A stretch of DNA of 58,061 bases, taken from positions 1 through 58,061 of the forward strand of contig CACKGK010000008.1 in the NCBI GenBank assembly GCA_902599665.1, in the 5' to 3' direction. The stretch's first letter is position 1, and each line of letters opens with the position of its first letter. This DNA comes from an uncultured Pelagibacteraceae bacterium (GTDB lineage: Bacteria > Pseudomonadota > Alphaproteobacteria > Pelagibacterales > Pelagibacteraceae). The notes under the pieces were generated by a model. The model worked only from the letters and a program-made list of their open reading frames with translations. It made no database searches and was not told the origin of the DNA. Below, piece by piece: positions 1 to 9,200 of the stretch. The position numbers were made by a program, and so were the translations under genes.

Positions 1-909
1 ACAAATCATGATATTGAAATGATACCAATTTATCTTTTCTATTCAATGTTTGGCTTTCAAAGAATTGGAGATTTTGCTTGGGCTGCAGGAGATAGTCAAG
101 CGAGAGGCTTTTTAATTGGTGCGACTGCAGGAAGAACAACACTTGCAGGAGAAGGTCTTCAACACCAAGATGGTCATAGTCATTTGTTAGCATCAACAAT
201 TCCAAACTGTATTTCTTATGATCCAACATTCCATTATGAATTAGCTGTGATTTTTAGAGAAGGTTTAAGAAGGATGCATGAAAAAAATGAAAATATTTTT
301 TATTATATTACAACAATGAACGAAAATTACTCCCACCCTGCAATGCCAGATGATTGTGAGGATGGAATTCTCAAGGGAATGTATAAAATTAAAGAAACAT
401 CAGGTTCTAAAGAAGCAAAAATTCAATTATTAGGCTCTGGAACAATACTAAGAGAAATGATGGCAGCATCAGGAATTCTTAAAAAAGAATATCAGGTCGA
501 TAGTGAAGTTTGGAGTGTTACTAGTTTTAATGAGTTAAGAAAAAATGGAATGGAAGTTGAAAGATTTAACCTTCTAAATCCTGCAGAAACTAATAAAAAA
601 TCATATGTAGAGGAATGTTTAGGAAAACAACAAGGTCCTATCCTTACAGCCACTGACTATATGAGAATAAATGCCGATCAAATAAGACCTTTTACAAAAA
701 AGAGCTTTTATTCATTAGGTACGGATGGATATGGAAGAAGTGATACAAGAAAAAACTTAAGAAATTTTTTTGAAGTAGATAAAGAACACATAGTTGCTTA
801 TAGCCTTAGCGTTTTAGCCAATGAACAGCTTGTTGCATCAAAGTATGCTGAAGATGCATTCAAAAAGTATAAAATTGATAAAAACAAACCTATGCCAACA
901 AAAATGTAA
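1..909 (+). CDS. aceE: Pyruvate dehydrogenase E1 component, homodimeric type (C-terminal part)
   Basis: The gene is cut by the window edge: the frame is open from base 1, and about 302 of the usual ~890 residues are visible. This is the thiamine-diphosphate-dependent E1 that decarboxylates pyruvate and passes the acetyl group to a lipoyl arm of E2. What is seen matches the C-terminal third of AceE: the FGFQRIGDFAWAAGDSQARG stretch, then GRTTLAGEGLQHQDGHSH, then a transketolase C-terminal-like domain ending in the SKYAEDAFKKYKIDKNKP tail. Its TAA stop at 907-909 is followed at once, in the same frame, by the ATG of the E2 gene, so the two are surely one operon. The start lies upstream of the window. 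Confidence 0.95.
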   Translation, partial: TNHDIEMIPIYLFYSMFGFQRIGDFAWAAGDSQARGFLIGATAGRTTLAGEGLQHQDGHSHLLASTIPNCISYDPTFHYELAVIFREGLRRMHEKNENIFYYITTMNENYSHPAMPDDCEDGILKGMYKIKETSGSKEAKIQLLGSGTILREMMAASGILKKEYQVDSEVWSVTSFNELRKNGMEVERFNLLNPAETNKKSYVEECLGKQQGPILTATDYMRINADQIRPFTKKSFYSLGTDGYGRSDTRKNLRNFFEVDKEHIVAYSLSVLANEQLVASKYAEDAFKKYKIDKNKPMPTKM

Positions 910-1836
910 ATGTCTGATCAATCAAATAAAATATCCGCAAGTCCAAAAGTTAGAAAATTTGCAAGAGAACTTGGAGTAGATATAAATAATGTTAAGGGAA
1001 CAGAGAGATCAGGTAGGGTTGTTGAAAAAGATTTAAAAGACTTTGTCTCATCAAGAATCAATCATCCTCAGAATAATAGTGAAAGACAAAAAGACAAAAT
1101 TAATAAAAGCGAATATCAACATTCAGATTTTGGGGAAGTTGAAATTAAAGATATTCCTAGAGTAAAAAAAATAGCAGCTCCACATCTTGTAAATTCGTGG
1201 ACAAACATTCCACATGTAACTAACCATGATGAGGCTGATATTACAGAAATGGAAGAATTTAGAAGCTCAATAAAAGATAATTACACAGGAGAAAAAATAA
1301 AAATTACTCCTCTTGCATTTATTATAAAAGCATTGGTGCTTTCACTAAAAAAATTTCCATCATTTAATTCATCAATTGATGATATTGAAAATGGAAAGAT
1401 TACTTTTAAAAAATATTTTCATGTTGGTATCGCAGTTGATACTCAACATGGACTTATGGTTCCTAAAATTAGAGATGCTAATCAAAAAGATATCAATCAG
1501 TTAAGTGAGGAATTAAAAAAAGTAAGCGATGATTGTAGAAATTTAAAAATTGATAAAAAAGAGTTCTTTGGAGGATCAATGACTATCACAAGCTTAGGTG
1601 GCATAGGTGGTTCGTTTTTTACACCAATAATTAATTTTCCAGAAGTCGCTATACTTGGTGTTGGTAGAAGTTATAAAAAACAGGTATTTATTAATGGTAA
1701 ATTTGTTCCAAGAACCATGCTTCCACTATCTCTCTCATATGATCACAGAATTATAGATGGTGCTGAGGCTGCGAAGTTTAATAACGAATTAAAAGATAAT
1801 CTTGGGTCTAATTTTGCATATAACTTGAGTAAATGA
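910..1836 (+). CDS. aceF: Dihydrolipoamide acetyltransferase (E2) lacking a lipoyl domain
   Basis: E2 core of the pyruvate dehydrogenase complex, which transfers acetyl from lipoyl to CoA. Residues ~10-45 form a peripheral subunit-binding domain (SPKVRKFARELGVD...GRVVEKDL). Residues ~75-308 are the catalytic acetyltransferase domain with the DHRIIDG motif (H279, D283). At 308 aa it is far shorter than normal E2 proteins because the N-terminal lipoyl domain or domains, with the DKA/DKV lysine, are absent. The ATG directly follows the aceE stop in the same frame, so no lipoyl domain can be hidden upstream. The 3' end overlaps the next gene by 4 bp (ATGA). Family assignment is firm. How acetyl groups reach this E2 is unknown; a free lipoyl protein or the lipoyl arm of another complex is possible. 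Confidence 0.88.
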   Translation: MSDQSNKISASPKVRKFARELGVDINNVKGTERSGRVVEKDLKDFVSSRINHPQNNSERQKDKINKSEYQHSDFGEVEIKDIPRVKKIAAPHLVNSWTNIPHVTNHDEADITEMEEFRSSIKDNYTGEKIKITPLAFIIKALVLSLKKFPSFNSSIDDIENGKITFKKYFHVGIAVDTQHGLMVPKIRDANQKDINQLSEELKKVSDDCRNLKIDKKEFFGGSMTITSLGGIGGSFFTPIINFPEVAILGVGRSYKKQVFINGKFVPRTMLPLSLSYDHRIIDGAEAAKFNNELKDNLGSNFAYNLSK

Positions 1837-2933
1837 TTACTAAAATTGAAATACTAGCAGATGATGTGCACGTCCACTTCAATGGAGAAAATTCTGAAAT
1901 TTTTCCTAATATTTGGCTAAGAGATCATGCAAAAGATGAGCAAAATTGGGATAAAAGGTCTAGCCAAAGGAAAACATTTACGGCAGCTTTAGATATAAAT
2001 TTAAAAGTTAAAAAGGCAGAAATAATTGAAAATGGAAAATATTTGTGTGTCTCATGGCCTGATTTAGAAAAACCAGTTAAATATTCATCTGAATTTCTAA
2101 CTAATAATAAAATAAAAAAGAAAAAAGAAGTAAAATCTAATTTAAAAATCTGGAAAGCTAATGAAATAAAAGAAGAAATTTTTTTAGATTATAATTCAAT
2201 TTTATCAAATGAAGGATTTAAAAATTTTTTGAAAAATATTCATGACTATGGATTTTCAGTAATTAAAAATTGTGAAACCAATTTAAAGTCTGTTGAAACA
2301 ATCGCAAATAGAATTGGTTATGTAAGAAACTCTATATTTGGAGGGCTATGGAGTTTTGAGTCAGATGAAAATAAAGCAGATAGCGCATACACTCAAGAAG
2401 AACTAAGACCTCATACAGATTCAACGTATAGTAATGACGCTCCAGGATTACAATTATTACTATGTTGTAAATATAATGCTAGAGGTGGTGAATCGATTAT
2501 GGTTGATGGATTAAAAATAGCAGAAACAATAAAAAAAGAAAACCAGCCGATGTATGAATTAATGACAAAAATAAATGTTAAGGGAAATTATATCGGTGAT
2601 GGTGTTTATCTTGAGGCTGAAAGACCAATATTTAAGTTAAATGAAAATAATGAAATAGTTCAAGTTAGTTTTAATAATTATGATCGAGCACCATTTAGAT
2701 TTGAAAAAGATTTAACATTAAAGTTTTATGAAGCGATAAAAAAATTTGATCTTATTGCTAATAATAAAGATTATCAGTGGCGACATATCCTTAAACCTGG
2801 AGAACTTCTAATATTTAATAATTGGCGAATACTTCATGGCAGAGGATCGTTTAATGGAGTTAGAAAAATGTCTGGATGTTATATTAACAAAGAGGATTTT
2901 GACAGCTCTTGTAAGTTAAACGGAATAAATTAA
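1833..2933 (+). CDS. Gamma-butyrobetaine hydroxylase-like TauD/TfdA-family dioxygenase
   Basis: Fe(II)/2-oxoglutarate-dependent oxygenase, 366 aa. Residues ~1-100 resemble the N-terminal domain of gamma-butyrobetaine/trimethyllysine hydroxylases (IFPNIWLRDHA...). Residues ~115-355 are the TauD-type double-stranded beta helix, with iron ligands H194-x-D196 (RPHTDST) and H335 (ILHGRG) and a downstream Arg for 2-oxoglutarate (GVRKMSG). In carnitine-type enzymes the N-terminal domain carries a Cys cluster that binds zinc. Here the matching stretch after WLRD has no cysteine, so that zinc site seems lost. Translation is coupled to the E2 gene by an ATGA overlap. The substrate is not readable from sequence: gamma-butyrobetaine, trimethyllysine or another quaternary amine are candidates. 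Confidence 0.85.
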   Translation: MITKIEILADDVHVHFNGENSEIFPNIWLRDHAKDEQNWDKRSSQRKTFTAALDINLKVKKAEIIENGKYLCVSWPDLEKPVKYSSEFLTNNKIKKKKEVKSNLKIWKANEIKEEIFLDYNSILSNEGFKNFLKNIHDYGFSVIKNCETNLKSVETIANRIGYVRNSIFGGLWSFESDENKADSAYTQEELRPHTDSTYSNDAPGLQLLLCCKYNARGGESIMVDGLKIAETIKKENQPMYELMTKINVKGNYIGDGVYLEAERPIFKLNENNEIVQVSFNNYDRAPFRFEKDLTLKFYEAIKKFDLIANNKDYQWRHILKPGELLIFNNWRILHGRGSFNGVRKMSGCYINKEDFDSSCKLNGIN

Positions 2934-2959
2934 TTAATAAAATTATCTTATTAGATATA

Positions 2960-3844
2960 ATGACAAAATCCCTTTCAATGGTCTGCGCACTAGTCACAAC
3001 TTTTATTTGGGGAACAGCTTTCATCGCTCAAGACACTGGTATGGATAATATCGGTCCATTAACTTTTAATTCAGCAAGATTTATTGTTGGCTTTTTTACA
3101 ATATTACCACTTGCTTTATTATTTGAGAGGAAGAAAATTAAACTAGAAATACTTTCAAAATCAAAACTTTTTATAAAATATTTAGTTTTCATGGGAGTAT
3201 CCCTGTTTTTGGGAACTTTTTTACAACAAACTGCTCTCCAATATACAAATATTGCAAATGCAGCTTTTTTTACAGTATTTTACGTACCGATAGTTCCGAT
3301 TTTGTTATTTTTCATCTACTCCAAAAAAGTTCATTGGAGTATATGGCCAGCAATTGGTCTTTGTATCCTTGGTGTATACCTTCTAAGTGATTTTTCTAAC
3401 TCAGAAATTATGTTAGGTGATGGTCTAGTTATATTGTGTTCAGTATTTTGGGCTTTGCATATAATTTTTGCAGGTAAGTTTATGGAAGAATTTGATATTC
3501 CAATGTTTTATGCTGCACTTCAAGCATTATTTGTTGCAACACTTTCATTAATCTTTTCTTTTATTTTTGAAGAAATAAATATTTCAAAAATATTAATGGA
3601 AAGTAGTTCTATTCTTTACGCAGGAGTATTATCAGGCGGTATAGCCTTTACATTACAAATGTATGCTCAAAAAAACATAGAAGAGGCACCAGCAGCAATT
3701 ATTTATTCTCTCGAGGGAGTATTTGCAGCAGTAGCAGGATGGATTATTCTCAATCAATTTTTAAGTACCAATAACATCATTGGATGTTTATTAATTTTGA
3801 TTGCAGTAATTTCTTCTCAAATTTCACCTAGTTCTAAAAATTAG
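2960..3844 (+). CDS. EamA/DMT-family transporter
   Basis: Inner-membrane protein of the drug/metabolite transporter superfamily, 294 aa with about ten hydrophobic segments arranged as two EamA repeats. The first repeat carries the typical TFIWGTAFIAQD start, and the second ends with YSLEGVFAAVAGWIILNQ. Such proteins export or import small metabolites; the substrate cannot be told. It starts 26 bp after the dioxygenase stop, so it may belong to the same transcript. Its end overlaps the convergent uppP gene by 4 bp. Confidence 0.88.
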   Translation: MTKSLSMVCALVTTFIWGTAFIAQDTGMDNIGPLTFNSARFIVGFFTILPLALLFERKKIKLEILSKSKLFIKYLVFMGVSLFLGTFLQQTALQYTNIANAAFFTVFYVPIVPILLFFIYSKKVHWSIWPAIGLCILGVYLLSDFSNSEIMLGDGLVILCSVFWALHIIFAGKFMEEFDIPMFYAALQALFVATLSLIFSFIFEEINISKILMESSSILYAGVLSGGIAFTLQMYAQKNIEEAPAAIIYSLEGVFAAVAGWIILNQFLSTNNIIGCLLILIAVISSQISPSSKN

Positions 3845-4608
3845 CTATAAGCAATTACAAAAAGAATTAAAGCAAGAAAAGTTCTGTAATAAACAAAAAT
3901 ATTTAAATTAAAATTTTTTACATAAATTAAAAAATATTTGATTGTTAAATAAGAAACGATAAATGAAAATATTATTGAATATAAAAATAATATGTTCAAA
4001 TCTATATTTGCATTCATCACATCTTTCAAACTAAGTATACTTGCTCCCGCTAATGCAGGTATTGATAAATAAAAAGATATTTTTGAGGAATCTACTCTAT
4101 CGAAATTTAAAAACCTTGAAGCTGTAATTAATATACCTGATCTGCTTACACCAGGTATAACAGCTAAAATTTGAAAAATACCAATGATTAAAATATTTTT
4201 TAAACTTAAACTGGTATCAATTTTATTTTTAATACTAGATCGATCTGCAATAAATAATAAAAGACCAAATATTAAAGTCGTCCATGCTATAACTTTTAAA
4301 CTTCTTAAATTTTCAATCAGTCCTGAGGTATAAATAAAATAACCAACAACAACTAATGGAAAAGAACCTAAAATTACAAGTAATAGTAAAGACTTATTTC
4401 TTAAAATATTTACTAAATCTTTTCTAAAATAAAAAATAATTGCTAAAAGGGAACCTAAATGAAGACTGATATCAAGTTGAAGCGAACTAATACTAAAGTT
4501 CGATATTTTTGATATTATTATAAGGTGGGCAGAGGAACTGACTGGTATAAATTCCGAAAAACCTTGTACAAACGCTAAAATTGATGCTTCTATATATTTT
4601 GAAATCAT
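3841..4608 (-). CDS. uppP: Undecaprenyl-diphosphatase UppP/BacA
   Basis: Integral membrane phosphatase that recycles undecaprenyl diphosphate to the monophosphate carrier used for peptidoglycan and surface polysaccharides. It is 255 aa, the usual family length. Near the N terminus it has the signature FVQGFSEFIPVSSSAHL with the catalytic Glu and Ser run, and in the second half the PGVSRSG motif; several hydrophobic helices lie between. It is transcribed divergently from gltD across a 151-bp spacer. The only notable point is the 4-bp tail-to-tail overlap with the EamA gene, typical of this compact genome. Confidence 0.95.
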   Translation of the reverse strand: MISKYIEASILAFVQGFSEFIPVSSSAHLIIISKISNFSISSLQLDISLHLGSLLAIIFYFRKDLVNILRNKSLLLLVILGSFPLVVVGYFIYTSGLIENLRSLKVIAWTTLIFGLLLFIADRSSIKNKIDTSLSLKNILIIGIFQILAVIPGVSRSGILITASRFLNFDRVDSSKISFYLSIPALAGASILSLKDVMNANIDLNILFLYSIIFSFIVSYLTIKYFLIYVKNFNLNIFVYYRTFLALILFVIAYS

Positions 4609-4707
4609 TAAGGACTCTCAATAGATAGTTAAAAGATTCCCTAAATAAGGCAATCATTTAAATGCATATCAACTATGCAAAAAATATAAAATACAGCAAA
4701 ATCAATA

Positions 4708-4736
4708 ATTTTCGAAAATATATGTCAGTATATATT
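4708..4736. promoter_or_regulatory. Palindrome and -10-like box upstream of gltDB
   Basis: The 151-bp uppP/gltD spacer contains a perfect 12-bp palindrome, ATTTTCGAAAAT, at 4708-4719. A -10-like TATATT follows at 4731-4736, about 24 bp before the gltD start. A dyad next to a promoter for nitrogen assimilation genes could be an operator. In AT-rich DNA short palindromes are common, and I do not recognise the binding protein. Confidence 0.3.
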
Positions 4737-4759
4737 ACCTAGTAATACTTTAAGGATTT

Positions 4760-6220
4760 ATGCTTCTGTTGTATAAGCCGATTCAAATGACAAATAAAAT
4801 GCTTAAGTTTGTGGATATAGGTCAACAAAATCCACCTAAAAGAGATAAATCCCAGAGAAAAGATGATTTTGGAGAGATTTATCAAGAGTTTATTCATGAA
4901 AAAGCTAAAGAACAATCGAGCAGGTGCTCACAGTGTGGTGTTCCTTTTTGTCAGGTTCACTGTCCATTAAGTAACAATATACCTGATTGGTTAAAGTTAA
5001 CTGCAGAGGGAAGGTATGAAGAAGCTTACCATCTATCCCAAAGTACCAATAACATGCCGGAAGTTTGTGGAAGAATATGCCCACAAGATAGGTTATGTGA
5101 AGGAAACTGTGTAATTGAGCAATCGGGACATGGAACAGTAACAATTGGTTCAGTTGAAAAATATTTAACAGATAAAGCGTGGGAAAATGGTTGGGTAAAA
5201 CCAATAAATGTAAAAATTGAAAATGAACAAAGTGTTGGAATTATTGGAGCAGGACCCGCAGGATTAGCTTGTGGTGAAGAATTACGTAAAAAGGGATATC
5301 AAATCACAATATATGATCGGTATGACAGAGCAGGTGGATTGTTAATATATGGAATACCAAATTTTAAATTAGAAAAACATGTAGTTGAGAGAAGAATTAA
5401 ACTTTTAAAAGAAGGTGGAATAAAATTTGTTCATAATTTTGAGGTTGGTAAAGACTCTACATTAAAAGAATTACAATCAAAACATGATGCCTTATTAATT
5501 TCAACAGGTGTTTACAAAGCAAGAGAGGTTAACTTACCTGGAAATGATCTAAGTAATATTTTTCCTGCAATGGAATTCTTAACAGCCTCAAACAAAAAAG
5601 GCTTAGGTGATAAAGTCGAAATGTTTGATAATGGAACATTAAATGCTGAAGGTAAAGATGTAGTAGTAATTGGTGGTGGAGACACGGCAATGGACTGTGT
5701 AAGAACATCAGTAAGACAAAAAGCCAAATCTGTAAAATGCCTTTACAGAAGAGATAGAGAAAATATGCCTGGTTCTGCAAGAGAAGTCGGTAATGCTGAG
5801 GAGGAAGGTGTAGAATTTATTTGGTTAAGTAATCCAAAAGAGTTTAGAGGAACTAATAAAGTAAATAGTATTATTGTAGATAAAATGAAATTAACAGATC
5901 CAGATGAAAGTGGTAGAAGAAGACCTGTTGCTGAAGAAAACTCAGAATTTGAAATTAATGCTGATTTGGTAATTAAATCCTTAGGTTTTGATCCAGAAGA
6001 TTTACCAGTTCTATTTCAGGAACCTAGATTACAAGTTTCACAGTGGGGAACAATAAAAGCTGACTTTGATACCTTGGAAACTAGTATACCAGGTGTATTT
6101 GCGGCTGGAGATATAGTAAGAGGTGCCTCATTAGTAGTATGGGCTATTAAAGACGGTAGAGATGCTGCGACTTCAATCGAAAGCTATCTTCAATCAAAAC
6201 AAAAAATGAAAGTTGCATAA
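4760..6220 (+). CDS. gltD: Glutamate synthase small subunit
   Basis: FAD/NADPH-binding subunit that feeds electrons to GltB for glutamate formation from glutamine and 2-oxoglutarate (GOGAT cycle). The N-terminal iron-sulfur domain has two Cys clusters, C56/C59/C64/C68 and C103/C107/C113/C117. A first dinucleotide fold follows (GIIGAGPAGLACGEEL, ~160-175), then a second (VVVIGGGDTAMDC, ~300), and a C-terminal FAD segment (GVFAAGDIVRGASLVVWAI). Length is 486 aa, about normal. The start at 4760 has an AAGG Shine-Dalgarno-like sequence 5 bp upstream; an ATG at 4787 would begin closer to the conserved region and cannot be excluded. The stop overlaps the gltB start by one base. Confidence 0.96.
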   Translation: MLLLYKPIQMTNKMLKFVDIGQQNPPKRDKSQRKDDFGEIYQEFIHEKAKEQSSRCSQCGVPFCQVHCPLSNNIPDWLKLTAEGRYEEAYHLSQSTNNMPEVCGRICPQDRLCEGNCVIEQSGHGTVTIGSVEKYLTDKAWENGWVKPINVKIENEQSVGIIGAGPAGLACGEELRKKGYQITIYDRYDRAGGLLIYGIPNFKLEKHVVERRIKLLKEGGIKFVHNFEVGKDSTLKELQSKHDALLISTGVYKAREVNLPGNDLSNIFPAMEFLTASNKKGLGDKVEMFDNGTLNAEGKDVVVIGGGDTAMDCVRTSVRQKAKSVKCLYRRDRENMPGSAREVGNAEEEGVEFIWLSNPKEFRGTNKVNSIIVDKMKLTDPDESGRRRPVAEENSEFEINADLVIKSLGFDPEDLPVLFQEPRLQVSQWGTIKADFDTLETSIPGVFAAGDIVRGASLVVWAIKDGRDAATSIESYLQSKQKMKVA

Positions 6221-9200
6221 TGGATATTCAAAACAAAAATCGTAAACTTCTAAAAAAAAATCATGTTTATGATGAAACTATGGAACATGATGCATGCGGA
6301 GTAGGTCTTGTTGCATCAACTGAGGGCCTAAAATCAAGAAAAGTGGTCGAATACGGTATCGAGGCTCTTAAAGCCGTATGGCATAGGGGTGCAATTGATG
6401 CAGACGGTAAAACTGGAGACGGAGCAGGTATTCATATTGAAATACCAAATGATTTCTTTGCAGAAAAAATTGAAATAACAGGTCACAAGCACGATAACTC
6501 AGATTTATGTGTGGGAATGATTTTCTTGCCAAGAAATGACTTTGGGGGACAAGAGCAATGCAGATCAATTGTAGAAAGTGAATTAACAAAAAAGAACTTT
6601 AATATTTACGGATGGAGACAAGTACCTGTGGATCCTTCTGTTTTAGGAGAAAAGGCAGAACAAACTAGACCTGAGATTACACAAGTTCTTTTTACTCATA
6701 ATGATAAGTCAATTCATGGGAAAGATTTAGAAAGAGCTCTTTATGAAACTCGAAGAAAAATTGAAAAAGAAGCTTTAAGAAATCAATTAAACAATTTTTA
6801 TATTTGTTCATTCAGCTCGAAATCAATAATTTATAAAGGAATGTTTTTAGCAGAGTCTTTATCTGATTTTTATCCAGATTTAAAAGATGAGCGTTTCATT
6901 TCACGTTATGCAATTTTCCATCAAAGATTTTCTACTAATACCGCTCCAAGTTGGGATTTAGCCCAACCTTTTAGATCAATTGCTCATAATGGGGAGATAA
7001 ACACTTTAAAAGGAAATATTAATTGGATGAGAATTCACGAAGAAGAAATGTTTAGTCCTTTATTTGATGATATGGAAAATTTAAAACCAGTTATCCCCGC
7101 TGGTAATTCTGATTCTGCATCATTAGATAATGTGTTTGAATTATTAAATATTTCTGGACATTCGGCACCTTTAGCAAAACTTATGTTAATACCAGATGCT
7201 TGGTCAAAAAAAAGCAAAGTTCTTCCAAAAGATCATCAACAACTTTTTAACTTTTTAAATAGTACAATGGAACCTTGGGATGGACCTGCTGCTATAGCTG
7301 CAACTGACAATGAGTGGGTTATAGTAGGTAGTGACAGAAATGGACTTAGACCTCTTAGATATACAATTACAAGAGATAAACTTCTATACGCAGGATCCGA
7401 GACAGGAATGATTGACCTAAATGAGAAGAAAATTGTTTCAAAAGGGAGATTGGGACCGGGTGAAATATTAGGAGTAAGAATTGAAAAAGGTAAAGTTTAT
7501 ACAAACAATCAAATAAAGAATTATTTGTCTAAAGAATACAAACACTTCAATAATCAAATAATTGAATTAGATAAATTCTTAACTATAGAAAATGAAAAAA
7601 GTGAGTTTTCAGGATCTGATTTAAAAAAGATTCAACATTGTTTCGGTTATAGTCTTGAGGACCTGGAGTTAATTTTACATCCTATGGCTGAGGATGCTAA
7701 AGAAGCAACTGGGTCTATGGGAGATGACACTCCACTTGCAGTTTTATCTGATAAATATAGGCCTCTTTATCATTATTTTAGACAGAATTTTAGTCAGGTA
7801 ACCAATCCCCCTATCGATTCACTTAGAGAGAATAAAGTGATGAGCTTGAAAACTAGGTTTGGAAATTTAGGAAACATACTAGATTTTTCTAATCTTACAG
7901 AGGAAAATATTTATGTTTTAGATAGTCCAATTTTATCAAACACTCAGTTTGAAAAATTTATAAAGTATTTTGGAGATAATTATAAAATTTTAGATTGCAC
8001 ATTTAATACTGATCAAACTTTAGAAGAGGCTATTGAATTATTAAAAAATAACTCTGAAAAAGCGGTTAGAGAAGGCAATACTCAACTTATTTTGTCTGAT
8101 AAAAATATATCTGAAACAAAATTACCAATGCCAATGCTTTTATGTATTGGTGCAATAAATACTCATTTAATAAAATTAGGCTTAAGAGGCTATGCATCAA
8201 TTAATGTACAAACAGGAGATGCTCTAGATACCCATTCATTTGCAACATTAATAGGTGTTGGAGCAACAACGGTCAATCCTTACTTAGCATTTGATAGTTT
8301 ACATCAAAGATATTCAAAAAAGCTTTTTGGGAATTTCTCATTTGATGAGTGCGTGGGTAGATATATAAAATCAGTAAATCTTGGACTATTAAAAATAATG
8401 TCAAAGATGGGTATATCAGTTTTAAGTTCATATAGAGGTGGATGTAATTTTGAAACTGTTGGATTGAGCAGAACAATTGTAAAAGATTATTTTCCAGGAG
8501 TATTATCTAAAATTTCTGGAATAGGTTTAACTGGTATTGAAAAAAAAATAAGATCCATACATAAAGATGCATTTGATATTCACTCTAATATTTTACCAAT
8601 TGGTGGAATTTACAGATATAGAAAAAATGGTGAAACTCATCAATATCAAGGAAAATTAATTCATCTTTTACAAGCAGCCGTAGGCTCAAATTCATACGAA
8701 ACTTATAAAAAATATACTAAGGGTATTTATGGTTTAAAACCAATTAGTCTAAGAGATTTAATTGATTTTAAAAATCAACAGGCAATTAATATTGATCAAG
8801 TTGAGCCAATAACTGAAATCATGAAAAGATTTGGAAGTGGAAGCATGTCTCATGGAGCCTTATCAAAAGAAGCGCACGAAACACTTGCCATGGGGATGAA
8901 CAGAATTAAAGGAGCTTCATGTAGTGGAGAAGGTGGAGAAGATGAAGAGAGATTTAAAGTATTAGATAATGGAGATAGCGCAAATTCTAGAGTAAAACAA
9001 ATTGCTTCTGCAAGATTTGGAGTAACAATTAACTATTTAAATAATTGTAATGAGATTGAAATCAAAATTGCTCAAGGAGCAAAACCTGGAGAAGGCGGTC
9101 AATTACCAGGATTTAAAGTAACAGAGGAAATTGCAAGACTAAGACATTCTACGCCTGGAGTAACCTTAATATCGCCACCACCACATCACGATATTTACTC

